Shown here: one piece after another, positions 23,094-31,695 of the stretch
Layout: each line of letters starts with the position of its first letter
Position numbering within the stretch: position 1 is the first letter of the stretch
Source of the DNA: a virus
Virus record (IMG/VR): IMGVR_UViG_3300042876_000365
Location: 1 to 59,330 of that record
DNA: 59,330 nt
Direction: 5' to 3' (one strand)
Program-made: the position numbers and the translations under genes
The notes under the pieces: generated by a model
The model's input: only the letters and a program-made list of their open reading frames with translations
The model's database searches: none
Told to the model about the DNA's origin: nothing

Positions 23094-23203
23094 GGCGGCG
23101 GTTTCCCAACTCCATGGTACTCGACGAGGCGAGCCACACTCCGGGGGCCGCTGGCATGTTCTCACGCTTCACACGACGAAGCAACACACAGGAGGGAAGT
23201 GAA

Positions 23204-23452
23204 ATGGCAATGAGCGTTGCCCTTCGGGTCCGGATGATGCAGCGGGGCGTCAGCCAGCGCACCATCGCCCAGGCTCTCGGGGTCACCAAGGAAGCCGTCT
23301 ACCAGGAGTTCTCGGGGCGCCGGGTCAGTCAGAAGATCCGCGACGAGATCGTGAAGCAGGTTGGCTGGCCGGAAAAGAAGATCTGGCCGAACGGTCACCG
23401 CCCGTACCGCACCCCGAAGGGCGTGGCGGCCGAACCGGAGAAGGTGGCCTAG
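23204..23452 (+). CDS. Ner/Nlp-like DNA-binding regulator
   Basis: An 82-residue protein with strong ribosome site GGAGGGAAG. Residues 5-55 (MMQRGVSQRTIAQALGVTK, EAVYQEFSGRRVSQKIRDE, IVKQVGWPEKKIWP) match the lambda-type HTH of Mu Ner and Nlp, which act like Cro. As the first well-supported plus-strand early gene it is the likely antagonist of the repressor. Confidence 0.7.
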   Translation: MAMSVALRVRMMQRGVSQRTIAQALGVTKEAVYQEFSGRRVSQKIRDEIVKQVGWPEKKIWPNGHRPYRTPKGVAAEPEKVA

Positions 23453-23455
23453 GCC

Positions 23456-23536
23456 ATGGCCACCGCAACCGCCCCCGCCCCCGCGATCTGGCTCACCCCG
23501 CGCCAGGCAGCCGCGCTCCTGGAGAGGAGCGCCTAG
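23456..23536 (+). CDS. Very short ORF, excisionase-like HTH fragment
   Basis: A 26-residue frame, Met-Ala-Thr repeats then IWLTPRQAAALLERSA. The end resembles the first helix of an HTH_17/excisionase domain, cut by TAG with the next gene starting at once. It may be a remnant or a leader peptide. Confidence 0.35.
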   Translation: MATATAPAPAIWLTPRQAAALLERSA

Positions 23537-23791
23537 GTGGCTACGACACCCGGACCCGCCGCCTCCGGAGGCCCCCGCATCGTAGCTCTCTACGGCGAGG
23601 GCTACACGATGTTCGACGTCTGCAAGGGCTGCCAGCAGCGCCACCGCTGCGCCAGCTGTCTCGACGGGACCGACAGCGAGTATCTGCCGCCGTCGGCGCT
23701 GCCGAAGGAGACGAGGAGGCACGGCGTCGAGGTCGATCTCTTCGGCGCTCCCGAGGGCGACGGACTCCCGGACGGCGGGAGGGATTGGTAA
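23537..23791 (+). CDS. Cysteine-rich small protein
   Basis: An 84-residue protein starting GTG directly after TAG. VCKGCQQRHRCASCLDGTD contains two CxxC-type pairs and probably binds zinc. The C-terminus is acidic. Role unknown; one of many zinc-knuckle proteins in this early region. Confidence 0.55.
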   Translation: MATTPGPAASGGPRIVALYGEGYTMFDVCKGCQQRHRCASCLDGTDSEYLPPSALPKETRRHGVEVDLFGAPEGDGLPDGGRDW

Positions 23792-24040
23792 ATGGTCGCC
23801 GTCTACGAATCCACGTTCTGCGAGGTCGGCGGCTGCCAGTGCGCGCTGCTGCTCACGCGCGGCGGGGAGCCCGTCTGCGCGCACCCGGCGCTCGGGCTGC
23901 CGGTACCGGGAGCGGTGATCGCTCCGGGTGCCGGGGTGCCGGCGATCTGCCCGGCGGCCGCGGCCCCCGCACCGTCTGCAAGCCCGGTGGCGCGCGGGAT
24001 CGCTCGGCGCTCGAGCGCCTACCGGGCGCGGTGGAGCTGA
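23792..24040 (+). CDS. Hypothetical small protein with cysteine motif
   Basis: An 82-residue protein directly following the previous stop. The N-terminus has FCEVGGCQCALLL and a later VCAHP; the C-terminal half is Ala/Pro-rich and probably flexible. No function recognised. Confidence 0.5.
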   Translation: MVAVYESTFCEVGGCQCALLLTRGGEPVCAHPALGLPVPGAVIAPGAGVPAICPAAAAPAPSASPVARGIARRSSAYRARWS

Positions 24041-24043
24041 GCC

Positions 24044-24514
24044 ATGAGCGCGACGGAGTACAACGCGATGAAGCACAACCCGCAGCGGTGGGCGCTTGGC
24101 CTGATCGAACAGGAGCGCAAGCGGCAGGATCGCAAATTCGGGAGGCAGGATCATTCTCCCGAGCGCTTCGTCGCGATCCTGTCGGAGGAAGTAGGGGAGG
24201 CTGCAAAGGAGGCGCTGAACCTGTTCGATCCGCTCACGGGATCGTGGGATCAGCGCATGGACGCTTACCGGGCCGAGCTGATTCAGGTAGCGGCCGTGGC
24301 CGTTCTGATGGTCGAGGCGTCGTTTGGCTATCGCGAGTTCAGCGAAATGACTCCCTGTCCGGTCACCGCAACCTGCTGCGCATTCTACGAGGACAACGCG
24401 GCCGGTCGGCGATGCGGGCACGAGGCGCGCGATAACCACTTTGTCGCGTTCCCCGACGCCTGCCCGAAGGAAGCGACGAAGAAGCCGGACGAGCCCGCGC
24501 TCGGGGAGGACTGA
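24044..24514 (+). CDS. MazG-like nucleotide pyrophosphohydrolase
   Basis: A 156-residue protein. The segment RFVAILSEEVGEAAKEALN followed by YRAELIQVAAVAVLMVE has the EExxE and later Glu residues of the all-alpha NTP pyrophosphohydrolase (MazG-like) fold that binds magnesium. The C-terminal ~55 residues are Cys-rich (TPCPVTATCCAFYED) and unlike MazG. Phage MazG-like enzymes alter nucleotide pools or alarmones. Confidence 0.65.
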   Translation: MSATEYNAMKHNPQRWALGLIEQERKRQDRKFGRQDHSPERFVAILSEEVGEAAKEALNLFDPLTGSWDQRMDAYRAELIQVAAVAVLMVEASFGYREFSEMTPCPVTATCCAFYEDNAAGRRCGHEARDNHFVAFPDACPKEATKKPDEPALGED

Positions 24515-24517
24515 GCC

Positions 24518-24859
24518 ATGGCCCAGACGAACCCCGACGCCCCCTGCATCTACCAGCCGTTCGGGATGCAAGACGAGTGGGAATGGAAGAGCGGCCGGAT
24601 CTACGCGGTCAACAACATCCCGCGCGTCGGAGAGCTCTTGCGCCTCACCCGGACCGAGGCGTACGCGCTGCTCTACCTGCTCCAGAAGAATCGGCAGCTC
24701 GAGAAGATCCTGAAGAAGCTCGTCGACGAACTGCGCGAGCACCTGAACCCGGGCTCTTCCTGGCGCCACTTTGACCGCGATCCGGACACTGGGCTTTGCC
24801 TGGGGTGCGATCAAATGCAGTGCATCTGCGAGCCGAAGTTGCGCAGGGATGGGGAGTAA
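24518..24859 (+). CDS. Hypothetical protein with C-terminal zinc motif
   Basis: A 113-residue protein. A helical centre (LTRTEAYALLYLLQKNRQLEK) is followed by LCLGCDQMQCICEP, a likely zinc site. Sits in the early operon; function unknown. Confidence 0.55.
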   Translation: MAQTNPDAPCIYQPFGMQDEWEWKSGRIYAVNNIPRVGELLRLTRTEAYALLYLLQKNRQLEKILKKLVDELREHLNPGSSWRHFDRDPDTGLCLGCDQMQCICEPKLRRDGE

Positions 24860-24862
24860 GCG

Positions 24863-25177
24863 ATGGCTTACCCAGTCGGTGCTAATAAAATCACTGTCTC
24901 CCCCGCAGCTAAGTGGGAGCGCTGCTCGTGGTGTTCCTGTCAGATCATCGTCGGAGAGATCGCCGCCGACTACCCAGACGGATCCGTCGAGCACATGGAG
25001 TGCAAACAGCAGCGCGTCGACGAGAACGCGCTGCGCGCCGCCCTGGCCCAGTGCGCCGACTATCTGGCGGGGGTGGCTGTCCAGTACCGCGCTACCCATC
25101 CGACCAGGGTCCGCGAGCACCACGCCGGCGCGCTCTTGGCTCGGATCGAACTGACCATCGCTGCGGCGGTGCGCTGA
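24863..25177 (+). CDS. Hypothetical zinc-knuckle protein
   Basis: A 104-residue protein. WERCSWCSCQIIVGEI and HMECK give a CxxC...C pattern in the N-terminal half; the C-terminal half is two helices. Function unknown. Confidence 0.5.
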   Translation: MAYPVGANKITVSPAAKWERCSWCSCQIIVGEIAADYPDGSVEHMECKQQRVDENALRAALAQCADYLAGVAVQYRATHPTRVREHHAGALLARIELTIAAAVR

Positions 25178-25244
25178 GTCCATACCATGAAAATACAGGT
25201 GATTACTCCCGCACCACAAAGGAAGATCCGTGGAGGATTTTCCC

Positions 25245-25700
25245 GTGCGTAGCCTGATCGACTGCATCCACACCGCGATCCACGACGGCGACCGCGGCAA
25301 GGCCCAGCGGGTCGCGGCCCGCATGGGGATCCCGTACCACACCCTGGCCAAGTACGCGCTGCCCTGCAACGGGGACGAGAAGCCCCACCGTCTCCCGGCC
25401 GAGCTGGTCCCGCCGCTGGTGATCGCCGCCGAGTCGTTTGTGGTGCTCGACTTCCTCGAGGCGTCGGTGGGCCGCGTGGCGATCGCGCTCCCGGCCGGCA
25501 CCGCGGGCACGCGCGAGCTCGCCCTGCAGGTCTGCCGAGTCGTCAAGGAGTTCGGGGACACGGCGCGGGCCGCCGGCGATGCGATCGCAGACGGGCGGGT
25601 TACGCGGCGGGAGGCCGAGGCGGTCGAGCGCGAGGCTCTCGAGACCGTGCGCGAGATCATGGCGCTGGTCGAACAGGTCAAGGAGGCCGTGAAGCCGTGA
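25245..25700 (+). CDS. CII/CP76-like phage regulator
   Basis: A 151-residue protein. N-terminal helix-turn-helix-like region (AQRVAARMGIPYHTLAKYA), linker, and a long helical C-terminus (ELALQVCRVVKEFGDTARAA) match the Phage_CP76 regulatory family. Start GTG 25245 is preceded by GGAGG at 8 nt; GTG 25230 is an alternative with AGGAAG. Such proteins act early in lysis-lysogeny choice or replication control. Confidence 0.65.
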   Translation: MRSLIDCIHTAIHDGDRGKAQRVAARMGIPYHTLAKYALPCNGDEKPHRLPAELVPPLVIAAESFVVLDFLEASVGRVAIALPAGTAGTRELALQVCRVVKEFGDTARAAGDAIADGRVTRREAEAVEREALETVREIMALVEQVKEAVKP

Positions 25701-25870
25701 AGTGCTCCGACAAGTCCCGCTACAAGACGCGCACCAAGGCGCTGCTGCACGCCCTGTCACGCGTTCGCAACGGGGCGCCGCCTCTGCGTGCCTACCGCTG
25801 CCCCGAGTGCCGCGGGTGGCACCTGACGAAGATGGTCGACGACTATCACGAAGAGGGCGTGGTGCGATGA
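25697..25870 (+). CDS. Small zinc-ribbon protein
   Basis: A 57-residue basic protein starting GTG in a GTGA overlap. KCSDKSRYKTRTKA near the start and YRCPECRGWHLTKM near the end form a probable zinc ribbon with the pattern C...CxxC...H. Small proteins of this type are common in phage early regions. Confidence 0.6.
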   Translation: MKCSDKSRYKTRTKALLHALSRVRNGAPPLRAYRCPECRGWHLTKMVDDYHEEGVVR

Positions 25871-26130
25871 GCATCCCCGTCCTCACCGAACAGCAGCGCC
25901 GTGCTTGGCCGCTGCTCGCCCTGGCGCTCGACTGCTACCGAGAGCCGGAGCCCGGTGAGGACTACATCGATCTGCGTACACCCGCTGCAACTCGGCATGG
26001 GAAATCGGGGAGGGCTGTGCACGGCCCGGCTCCGGTGCGTACCGCCATGCAGCGGTCTTCCAGAAACAAAGCGGCCTCGAAGGACCGTGAATCCCTCGAG
26101 GCCAAAACCGCAACCGCAGCCAGAAAATAG
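25867..26130 (+). CDS. Hypothetical basic protein
   Basis: An 87-residue protein starting ATG in an ATGA overlap. The first ~40 residues (LTEQQRRAWPLLALALDCYRE) look folded. The rest is Arg/Ala/Ser-rich, unlike a globular domain, and could reflect a frameshifted tail. Function unknown. Confidence 0.45.
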   Translation: MSIPVLTEQQRRAWPLLALALDCYREPEPGEDYIDLRTPAATRHGKSGRAVHGPAPVRTAMQRSSRNKAASKDRESLEAKTATAARK

Positions 26131-26141
26131 GAGAGATCTGC

Positions 26142-26579
26142 ATGGATGTCAATTCCTGCCCCGACTGCAAGAGGTATCGCCTCGCGCTGATCGAGGCGCA
26201 CGACCTCATCACCATGGTGCTCGACGGGGGGCCAGGGCCGCTCAGTCTGCGCCAGCCGAAGGGGTTCGTTACCGAGCTCGGCAAGCTGGTCGCTGCGACC
26301 GCCAGCGTGAAGGGCAAGGAGCTCTCGACGGTCAGCCTCGAAGCCGGCTTCGCCGACGACTACGTCGCGCGCGTCTGCCGCGGCACGCTGCTGCTCAACG
26401 CGAGGGCGGCGAAGCTCATCGGCGACGTCCTCGGCCTCGACCTGGGCGAGTACGTCGTCGCGACCAAGCGGGCGCCACGCAAGCCGAAGAGCGCGCCGGC
26501 CGCGCCGGATCTGCCGGGCCTCTCCGTCCCGGTAGCCCAGGGTGTCAACCTGATGATGGGCGGCGAGCGGAGCGCGTGA
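26142..26579 (+). CDS. Predicted DNA-binding protein with CxxC N-terminus
   Basis: A 145-residue protein with GGAGAG ribosome site. The N-terminus has SCPDCKRYR, followed by a helix. Residues ~58-105 (LSTVSLEAGFADDYVARVCRG, cut here, and KLIGDVLGLDLGEYV) resemble a helix-turn-helix of the lambda-repressor kind. C-terminus Pro/Ala-rich. Probably an early regulator. Confidence 0.5.
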   Translation: MDVNSCPDCKRYRLALIEAHDLITMVLDGGPGPLSLRQPKGFVTELGKLVAATASVKGKELSTVSLEAGFADDYVARVCRGTLLLNARAAKLIGDVLGLDLGEYVVATKRAPRKPKSAPAAPDLPGLSVPVAQGVNLMMGGERSA

Positions 26580-26851
26580 TGGCAGGCACCTGCCACATCG
26601 ACCACGACGACTCCCGGGAATCTACCCGCCTCGGGGCGATCCTTGGGGCGATATCTGGCGCCGCCATGATGCTCGTGATCCACCTCGCGTTGACGAAGTA
26701 CGGCGACCGCGTCCACGAGCGCACGGTGGCGCTACTCAAGGCGGACAACATCGAGTGCCAGCAGATCGTGCAAGACCCCTCGGACGAGCAGTACGGCGTT
26801 GTGGCGCAGTACCGGCGCGAGGTCATCAGGGCGCAGGGAGGCGAGCGGTGA
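26579..26851 (+). CDS. Small inner-membrane protein
   Basis: A 90-residue protein with one clear membrane segment (AILGAISGAAMMLVIHLAL, residues ~20-38), an N-terminal His/Asp-rich head and a basic C-terminal helix. ATG overlaps the previous stop. Early membrane proteins of temperate phages may act in exclusion; no specific assignment. Confidence 0.5.
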   Translation: MAGTCHIDHDDSRESTRLGAILGAISGAAMMLVIHLALTKYGDRVHERTVALLKADNIECQQIVQDPSDEQYGVVAQYRREVIRAQGGER

Positions 26852-27042
26852 ACATCGCCGACTGTCTCGACACGGCCACCCTCGCCTTGCGGCGTGCCGA
26901 GAACATCGAGCAGCAACGGGAGCAGCGGGAGCGCGACGCGGCTGCGAATCACGCGAAGGAGTTTGTGCGCTCGACGCGGCTGGGGCACATCCGTACCGCC
27001 CTGACCGCGCTGTCGCAGATCGGCGAGGTGCACGGGCCATGA
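26848..27042 (+). CDS. Small helical hypothetical protein
   Basis: A 64-residue, strongly charged helical protein (ALRRAENIEQQREQRERDAA), GTG start in a GTGA overlap. Function unknown. Confidence 0.5.
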   Translation: MNIADCLDTATLALRRAENIEQQREQRERDAAANHAKEFVRSTRLGHIRTALTALSQIGEVHGP

Positions 27043-27236
27043 TCAACGTCAGGGACCAGGTCACCGTCGACTACACGATCACCGTTGAAATCGAGTGCGC
27101 GAAGTGCGGGCTCGGGCTGAATGCAGAGGCGCGGCCGAGGCACGGCGTGATCGTCGGCCGCTACAACGTCATCAAGGTCGAGCCGTGCGCCAAGTGCATG
27201 GCCGACGCAGTCAACGAATTCAAGAGGAGGGAGTAG
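27039..27236 (+). CDS. Small zinc-finger protein
   Basis: A 65-residue protein. TVEIECAKCGLGL and VEPCAKCMADA give two CxxC pairs about 30 residues apart, a classic zinc-ribbon layout. Starts at ATG overlapping the previous stop. Confidence 0.6.
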   Translation: MINVRDQVTVDYTITVEIECAKCGLGLNAEARPRHGVIVGRYNVIKVEPCAKCMADAVNEFKRRE

Positions 27237-27239
27237 TCC

Positions 27240-28391
27240 ATGACCACCGATTGCATCGACACCACCGCGGTTGCTGTCGCTCCGAAGCCCGGCGGGCTCC
27301 TGGCCGGAGCGGTCGCACCCGGAGAAATTCTCGGGATCATCGCCCATGTGCATACCGTCATCAAGGACGCGATGAAGGAAGGGATCGACGCCGACTACGG
27401 CGTCCTGCCCGGGACGACCGGTAGGGACGGCAAGCCGCCGAAGAAAGTCCTCTTCAAACCCGGCGCGGAGAAGCTCCTGCTCGCTTTCGGGCTGACGGCG
27501 ATCCCGCGCAAGCCGATCATCAACGAGCTCGAGGGCGGCCACCGGGAAATCATTGTCGAGACCGAGATCCGCTCGATGATCACGGACAGGCTCCACGCCG
27601 TCGGGCTCGGATCCTGCTCGACCATGGAGACCAAGTACCGCTGGCGCAACGCCGAGCGCATCTGCCCGACATGCGGTCAGGGGACCATCATCAAGGGCAA
27701 GGCCGAGTACGGCGGCGGCTGGCTGTGTTTCGCCAGGCGTGGCGGTTGCGGCGCGAAGTTCCCAGAGGGAGCCCCCGACATCGAGGATCAGCAGGTGGGG
27801 AAGGCCGAGAACGCCGACATCGCCGACGTGTACAACACCGTCCTCAAGCTCTCCTCGAAGCGCAGCATGGTTGATGGGACGATCAGGGCGACGGCGTCGT
27901 CGGGGCTCTTCACTCAGGACATGGAAGAGGAGGCAGCAAGGGCCAAGGCTGCCGCAGATGCCGCAGCGAAGGGCAGCGGCGAGAAGGCCAAGGATGCGGC
28001 GACCACCACCAAGAACGGCAGCCGCGCGGCCGCTCCCAAGACGTCGCCATCCGACGCCGCCACCGCCACCGGCTCCCAGGTCGCCCGCGGCATCGTGCAG
28101 CGTGCTTTCCCCAGGGACGAGAGCAAGAAGAAACCATGGGCGTTCTACGTCGGAGAAGACGCCAACCACTGCGACAAGTACACCACGTTCTCGGACACGA
28201 TCGGCAAGGCCGCGGCGAACCTCAAGGGCGCGGACGTCGTCATCACCTGGAACCCCGAGGGCGAGGGCGGGAAGTACCGTACGCTGATGTCGATCTCCGC
28301 GGCGCCGGCCGATGAGGCCGCGACCGATATCCCCGAGCGCACCGCCGAGGACGAGGCCTTCGACCGCGAGCTCGCCGAGAAGGGGCTGTAG
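27240..28391 (+). CDS. Predicted recombination or ssDNA-related protein
   Basis: A 383-residue protein. Residues ~48-90 (DADYGVLPGTT...KVLFKPGAEKLLLAFGL) form a motif common in phage proteins encoded beside recombination nucleases. A zinc ribbon (ICPTCGQGTI...GGCGAKFP) lies at residues ~140-175, an Ala/Lys/Thr-rich linker at ~225-280, and a folded C-terminal domain with FYVGEDANHCDKYTTFSD. Its position before a RecB-like nuclease and an SMC-like ATPase suggests a DNA recombination or annealing role, unproven. Confidence 0.5.
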   Translation: MTTDCIDTTAVAVAPKPGGLLAGAVAPGEILGIIAHVHTVIKDAMKEGIDADYGVLPGTTGRDGKPPKKVLFKPGAEKLLLAFGLTAIPRKPIINELEGGHREIIVETEIRSMITDRLHAVGLGSCSTMETKYRWRNAERICPTCGQGTIIKGKAEYGGGWLCFARRGGCGAKFPEGAPDIEDQQVGKAENADIADVYNTVLKLSSKRSMVDGTIRATASSGLFTQDMEEEAARAKAAADAAAKGSGEKAKDAATTTKNGSRAAAPKTSPSDAATATGSQVARGIVQRAFPRDESKKKPWAFYVGEDANHCDKYTTFSDTIGKAAANLKGADVVITWNPEGEGGKYRTLMSISAAPADEAATDIPERTAEDEAFDRELAEKGL

Positions 28392-28393
28392 CC

Positions 28394-29251
28394 GTGACGA
28401 CGATCACGAACGTCCACAACCTGCCCGCCGCGCTCTACGATGCGATCGCGCGTGACGAGTACCACAAGAGCGGCCGCTTCTCTGCCTCCGAACTGCCGAG
28501 CCCGCCGCAGATGCGGGTGTTGAAGCTGCGCCACGCCGACGAGATCGTCAAGGACGCCTCGGACTTCCTCTTCCTGATCCAGGGGAAGAGCATCCACAAG
28601 CTGCTCGAGTCCGGCGCCCCCGTCGATGGCCAGCTGCGGGAAAAGGAGCTGGTCCACGACCTGGGCGACGGGGTCACGGTCAGCGGCAGCACCGATCTTT
28701 ACACCGGCGACGTCGTCGATTGGAAGGTAACCAGCGTCTGGGCGTTCCTTCTTGGCGGACTCAAGCCGGAGTGGGAAGCCCAGGTGAACACCTACGGCTG
28801 GCTCTGGCGCCGGCACGGGTACGAGACGCGGGCGCTGTTCATCTACGCGATCCTGCGCGACTGGCAGAAGTCCAAGGCGGGGGCCGGCGACAACTACCCG
28901 CCGATCCCGTTCATGCAGATCCCGGTTCCGCTGTGGGACGACGCGAAGGCCGAGCACTACATCCGCAACCAGGTCGCCATGCACATGATGGCCGAGTCGC
29001 TTCCCGACGAGCAGCTGCCGCCGTGCTCGCTCGAGGACCAGTGGGCGCGCGCGACCAGTTACGCCCTGAAGAAGCGGGGGCAGGTACGGGCCGTGAGGGT
29101 GTTCGATACCCGCGAGGCGGCCGATGCTTCGACGACTCCCGGTACCTATGTCGAGGAACGCCCCGGCAAGCGCACTCGGTGCGAGGAATACTGCGATGCC
29201 GCGCCGTTCTGCTGCCAGCGCAAGCGCGAGCTGGCGGAGGTGGCGGCGTGA
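28394..29251 (+). CDS. PD-(D/E)XK nuclease, RecB/Cas4-like
   Basis: A 285-residue nuclease. GSTDLYTGDVVDWKVTS holds the Asp and D-x-K active-site residues, followed by PEWEAQVNTYGWL, the QxxxY helix of RecB-family nucleases. The C-terminus has TRCEEYCDAAPFCC, a cysteine cluster that could hold an iron-sulfur centre as in Cas4/AddB. GTG start just after the previous stop. Probably processes phage DNA ends in recombination. Confidence 0.7.
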   Translation: MTTITNVHNLPAALYDAIARDEYHKSGRFSASELPSPPQMRVLKLRHADEIVKDASDFLFLIQGKSIHKLLESGAPVDGQLREKELVHDLGDGVTVSGSTDLYTGDVVDWKVTSVWAFLLGGLKPEWEAQVNTYGWLWRRHGYETRALFIYAILRDWQKSKAGAGDNYPPIPFMQIPVPLWDDAKAEHYIRNQVAMHMMAESLPDEQLPPCSLEDQWARATSYALKKRGQVRAVRVFDTREAADASTTPGTYVEERPGKRTRCEEYCDAAPFCCQRKRELAEVAA

Positions 29252-30525
29252 AGATCACCAGTCTCCGGATCGACAACGTCAAGCGCATCAGCGCGGTCGA
29301 CATCGTCCCCGAGGGATCGATGGTCACGATCTCCGGGCGCAACGGTCAGGGCAAGAGCAGCGTGCTCGACGCCATCGCCTACGCGCTCGGGGGCACGCGC
29401 CTGCAGCCGCCCCAGGTGATCCACCGCGGGGCGGAGTTTGCCCAGGTGCTGCTCGAGACCGAGCAGTACGTCATCAAGCGCCGGTGGACCTCCAACGAGC
29501 GAAGCACGATCACCGTCAAGAGCAAGGAGGGCGCCACCTTCCCGTCACCGCAGGCGCTGCTCGACAAGCTCGTCGGGCGGCTCTCCTTTGATCCGCTGGC
29601 CTTCATGCGCATGAGCAGCAAGGAGCAGGCAGCGGCGCTGCGACAGCTGGTCGGCCTGGACTTCTCGACGCTGGACGCCAAGCGCGCGAACCTCTACGGG
29701 CAGCGTGCCGACCTGAACAAGGAGCTGGCCGCGACGACCGTGCTGTTCGAGTCCACCACGCACCACCCGGAAGCGCCGGCTGCGCCCGTCAGCCTGTCGG
29801 CCCTGCTTGCCGAGGAGACGGCGGCCCGGGAGGAGATCGCGAAGAACGAGCGGCTGCGCAAGGAGGCTGCGGCCGCCAGCCGAGTCCTGGAGGACGCGCT
29901 TGATGCCGTCGATTCAGCGCGTCGGGCCCTGCGGATCGCCGAGGACAATCAGCGCAACGCCGAGGCCGCGGAGGAAATCGCCGTCTCCGCTGCCGCCAAC
30001 CTGGTCGATCCGGACCTGGCGGGCATCCGCTCCCGCCTCGAGACCGTGGAGCAGACCAACAACCAGGTGCAGCAGAACGCCAGGCGCGCCGACCTGCAGA
30101 AGTCGATCGCCACCGCGAAGACCGAGTCGGACCGGCTGACTCGGGAGATCGGCGCGATCGACGTCGAAAAGGCGCAGGCCCTGGCCGCTGCGCCCTTCCC
30201 GGTCCCCGGGCTCTGTTTCGACGGGGACCTGGTCACGTTCGGCGGCCTGCCGCTGGAGCAGGCGTCCGACTCGGAGCGGCTGCGCGTTGCAGTCGGGATC
30301 GGGCTGGCGATGAACCCGACCCTCAAGGTGCTCCTGATCCACGGAGGGGAGAAGCTCGACGAGGACTCGCTGGCGCTGGTTGGACAGATGGCCGAGGAAG
30401 CTGGCGCCCAGGTGTGGCTGGAAAAGGTCGGGAAGGGCGGCGTCGGCATCGTGATCGAGGACGGGCACGTCGCCGAGCCGGTCGAGTCCGCCCAGCCGTG
30501 CGCTGTCGCGGTGGGAGCGGCGTGA
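29248..30525 (+). CDS. SMC/RecF-like ATPase
   Basis: A 425-residue protein starting GTG in a GTGA overlap with the nuclease gene. Walker A GRNGQGKSS at ~30-38, a central coiled coil (~200-330), signature-like SDSERLRVAVGIGLAM near 365, and VLLIHGGEKLDEDS where Walker B is expected. The usual Walker B acidic residue is replaced (LLIHGG), a degenerate form. Together with the preceding nuclease it forms an SbcCD-like pair for DNA end processing. Confidence 0.7.
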   Translation: MKITSLRIDNVKRISAVDIVPEGSMVTISGRNGQGKSSVLDAIAYALGGTRLQPPQVIHRGAEFAQVLLETEQYVIKRRWTSNERSTITVKSKEGATFPSPQALLDKLVGRLSFDPLAFMRMSSKEQAAALRQLVGLDFSTLDAKRANLYGQRADLNKELAATTVLFESTTHHPEAPAAPVSLSALLAEETAAREEIAKNERLRKEAAAASRVLEDALDAVDSARRALRIAEDNQRNAEAAEEIAVSAAANLVDPDLAGIRSRLETVEQTNNQVQQNARRADLQKSIATAKTESDRLTREIGAIDVEKAQALAAAPFPVPGLCFDGDLVTFGGLPLEQASDSERLRVAVGIGLAMNPTLKVLLIHGGEKLDEDSLALVGQMAEEAGAQVWLEKVGKGGVGIVIEDGHVAEPVESAQPCAVAVGAA

Positions 30526-30737
30526 TGGACTGCGCCACCGGCAGGATCTACCCGGCCAGTGAAGCGACCGAGCCGTCTGGTTCACTGAAGCAGAATTTCA
30601 TCGAGATCAAGATCCCGCTGACGCAGAAGCAGCGCGACACGGGGAAGATCGGCAGGAACGATCCGTGCCCGTGCGGGAGCGGCCTGAAGGCAAAGCGCTG
30701 CCACCTGCGCGGCAAGATGTCGCGGAGGATCGTCTGA
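30525..30737 (+). CDS. SEC-C motif protein
   Basis: A 70-residue protein. GRNDPCPCGSGLKAKRCH is a clear SEC-C zinc motif as at the C-terminus of SecA. The N-terminal half is unstructured to strand-like. Starts with TGATG overlap. Possible adaptor to SecB-like or ribosome partners; role in phage unknown. Confidence 0.65.
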   Translation: MDCATGRIYPASEATEPSGSLKQNFIEIKIPLTQKQRDTGKIGRNDPCPCGSGLKAKRCHLRGKMSRRIV

Positions 30738-30937
30738 TGCCCGCCGAGATCACCACCGCCGACATGCTCGGAGAACTGCGCCGGGAGCTCGCCATGCGCG
30801 AGCGCCTCTACCCGGGTTGGGTCGCCGACAAGAAGATGCCGCGCGAGAAGGCAAACCGTCAGGTCGCGGTGCTCAAGGCCGCGATCGCCAAGATCGAGGA
30901 AACCAGGAGCTACGAGGAAGTCAGGGGAGGGGTGTGA
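30737..30937 (+). CDS. Small helical hypothetical protein
   Basis: A 66-residue helical protein (MLGELRRELAMRERLYPGWV, then VAVLKAAIAKIEETR), TGATG overlap at its start. Proteins with the pattern ELxMRxxxYPxWV occur beside phage replication genes; function unknown. Confidence 0.55.
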   Translation: MPAEITTADMLGELRRELAMRERLYPGWVADKKMPREKANRQVAVLKAAIAKIEETRSYEEVRGGV

Positions 30938-31695
30938 TGGCAGACAACGTGAGGGTGAAGATCGAGGAGCGGCTCCGGGCCGCTTTCTCGGAGGTCATGC
31001 AAAAGGCCGGCGTCCTGATCGACGAGGCGCTGGACGAGCACTTCGCGGACATGAAGGCGATCTTCCTGCGCGACCGCGCGCTGGCGGTCTCGCTCGCCCT
31101 GGCCGTCGACATGAACGAGGCCGGGCAGATCGAGGTCGCCATCACCTGCGGGTACGTCAAGGAGAAGGTGAAGCAGAAGACGACGGCGCGCGTCACCCCG
31201 GGGCAGACGGAGATTCCGCCCGAGGCGTACAGGACGGTGGATCCTGTCCAGCCGACGACCGAGGAGCAGGAGCGCCGGCCGATCTTCGACGAGTCGCGGA
31301 TGATCGGCTCCGGGACGCCGCAGCTCGCGGCCGGGGAGCCGCTGCACATGGGGGCGGGGGAGGACGAAGACCCGGCCGACAACATCGACTACCACGCCAG
31401 CAGCGAGCGTGCGAACCCGTTCAAGACCGAAACATGGAACACCTTCGGGACCAGAGATCGCCTGAATTTGGTCAAGGGCTTCAACGCCGAGCAGCTCCGC
31501 GACGTGATCGCGTTGCCGCAGTGCCAGAAGAGCGTCGTCCAGGCGGCTCAGCGGCGGCTGAAGAAGCTCGAGAAGGTGGCGCCGAAAAAGGACTGCGATA
31601 ACTGCGGCCAGGTCGACAGCGACGGATGCCCGGTGGCGCACAACTGCAATCCGCAGACATATCCGGAATGGACGCCGAAGGCGGCGGTGGCGTGA
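30937..31695 (+). CDS. Hypothetical early protein with C-terminal zinc motif
   Basis: A 252-residue protein. The N-terminal third is helical (IEERLRAAFSEVMQKAGVLI) then beta-like (LAVDMNEAGQIEVAITCGYV). The middle is acidic and flexible. The C-terminus has DCDNCGQVDSDGCPVAHNC, a likely zinc site. TGATG overlaps on both sides. Function unknown. Confidence 0.5.
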   Translation: MADNVRVKIEERLRAAFSEVMQKAGVLIDEALDEHFADMKAIFLRDRALAVSLALAVDMNEAGQIEVAITCGYVKEKVKQKTTARVTPGQTEIPPEAYRTVDPVQPTTEEQERRPIFDESRMIGSGTPQLAAGEPLHMGAGEDEDPADNIDYHASSERANPFKTETWNTFGTRDRLNLVKGFNAEQLRDVIALPQCQKSVVQAAQRRLKKLEKVAPKKDCDNCGQVDSDGCPVAHNCNPQTYPEWTPKAAVA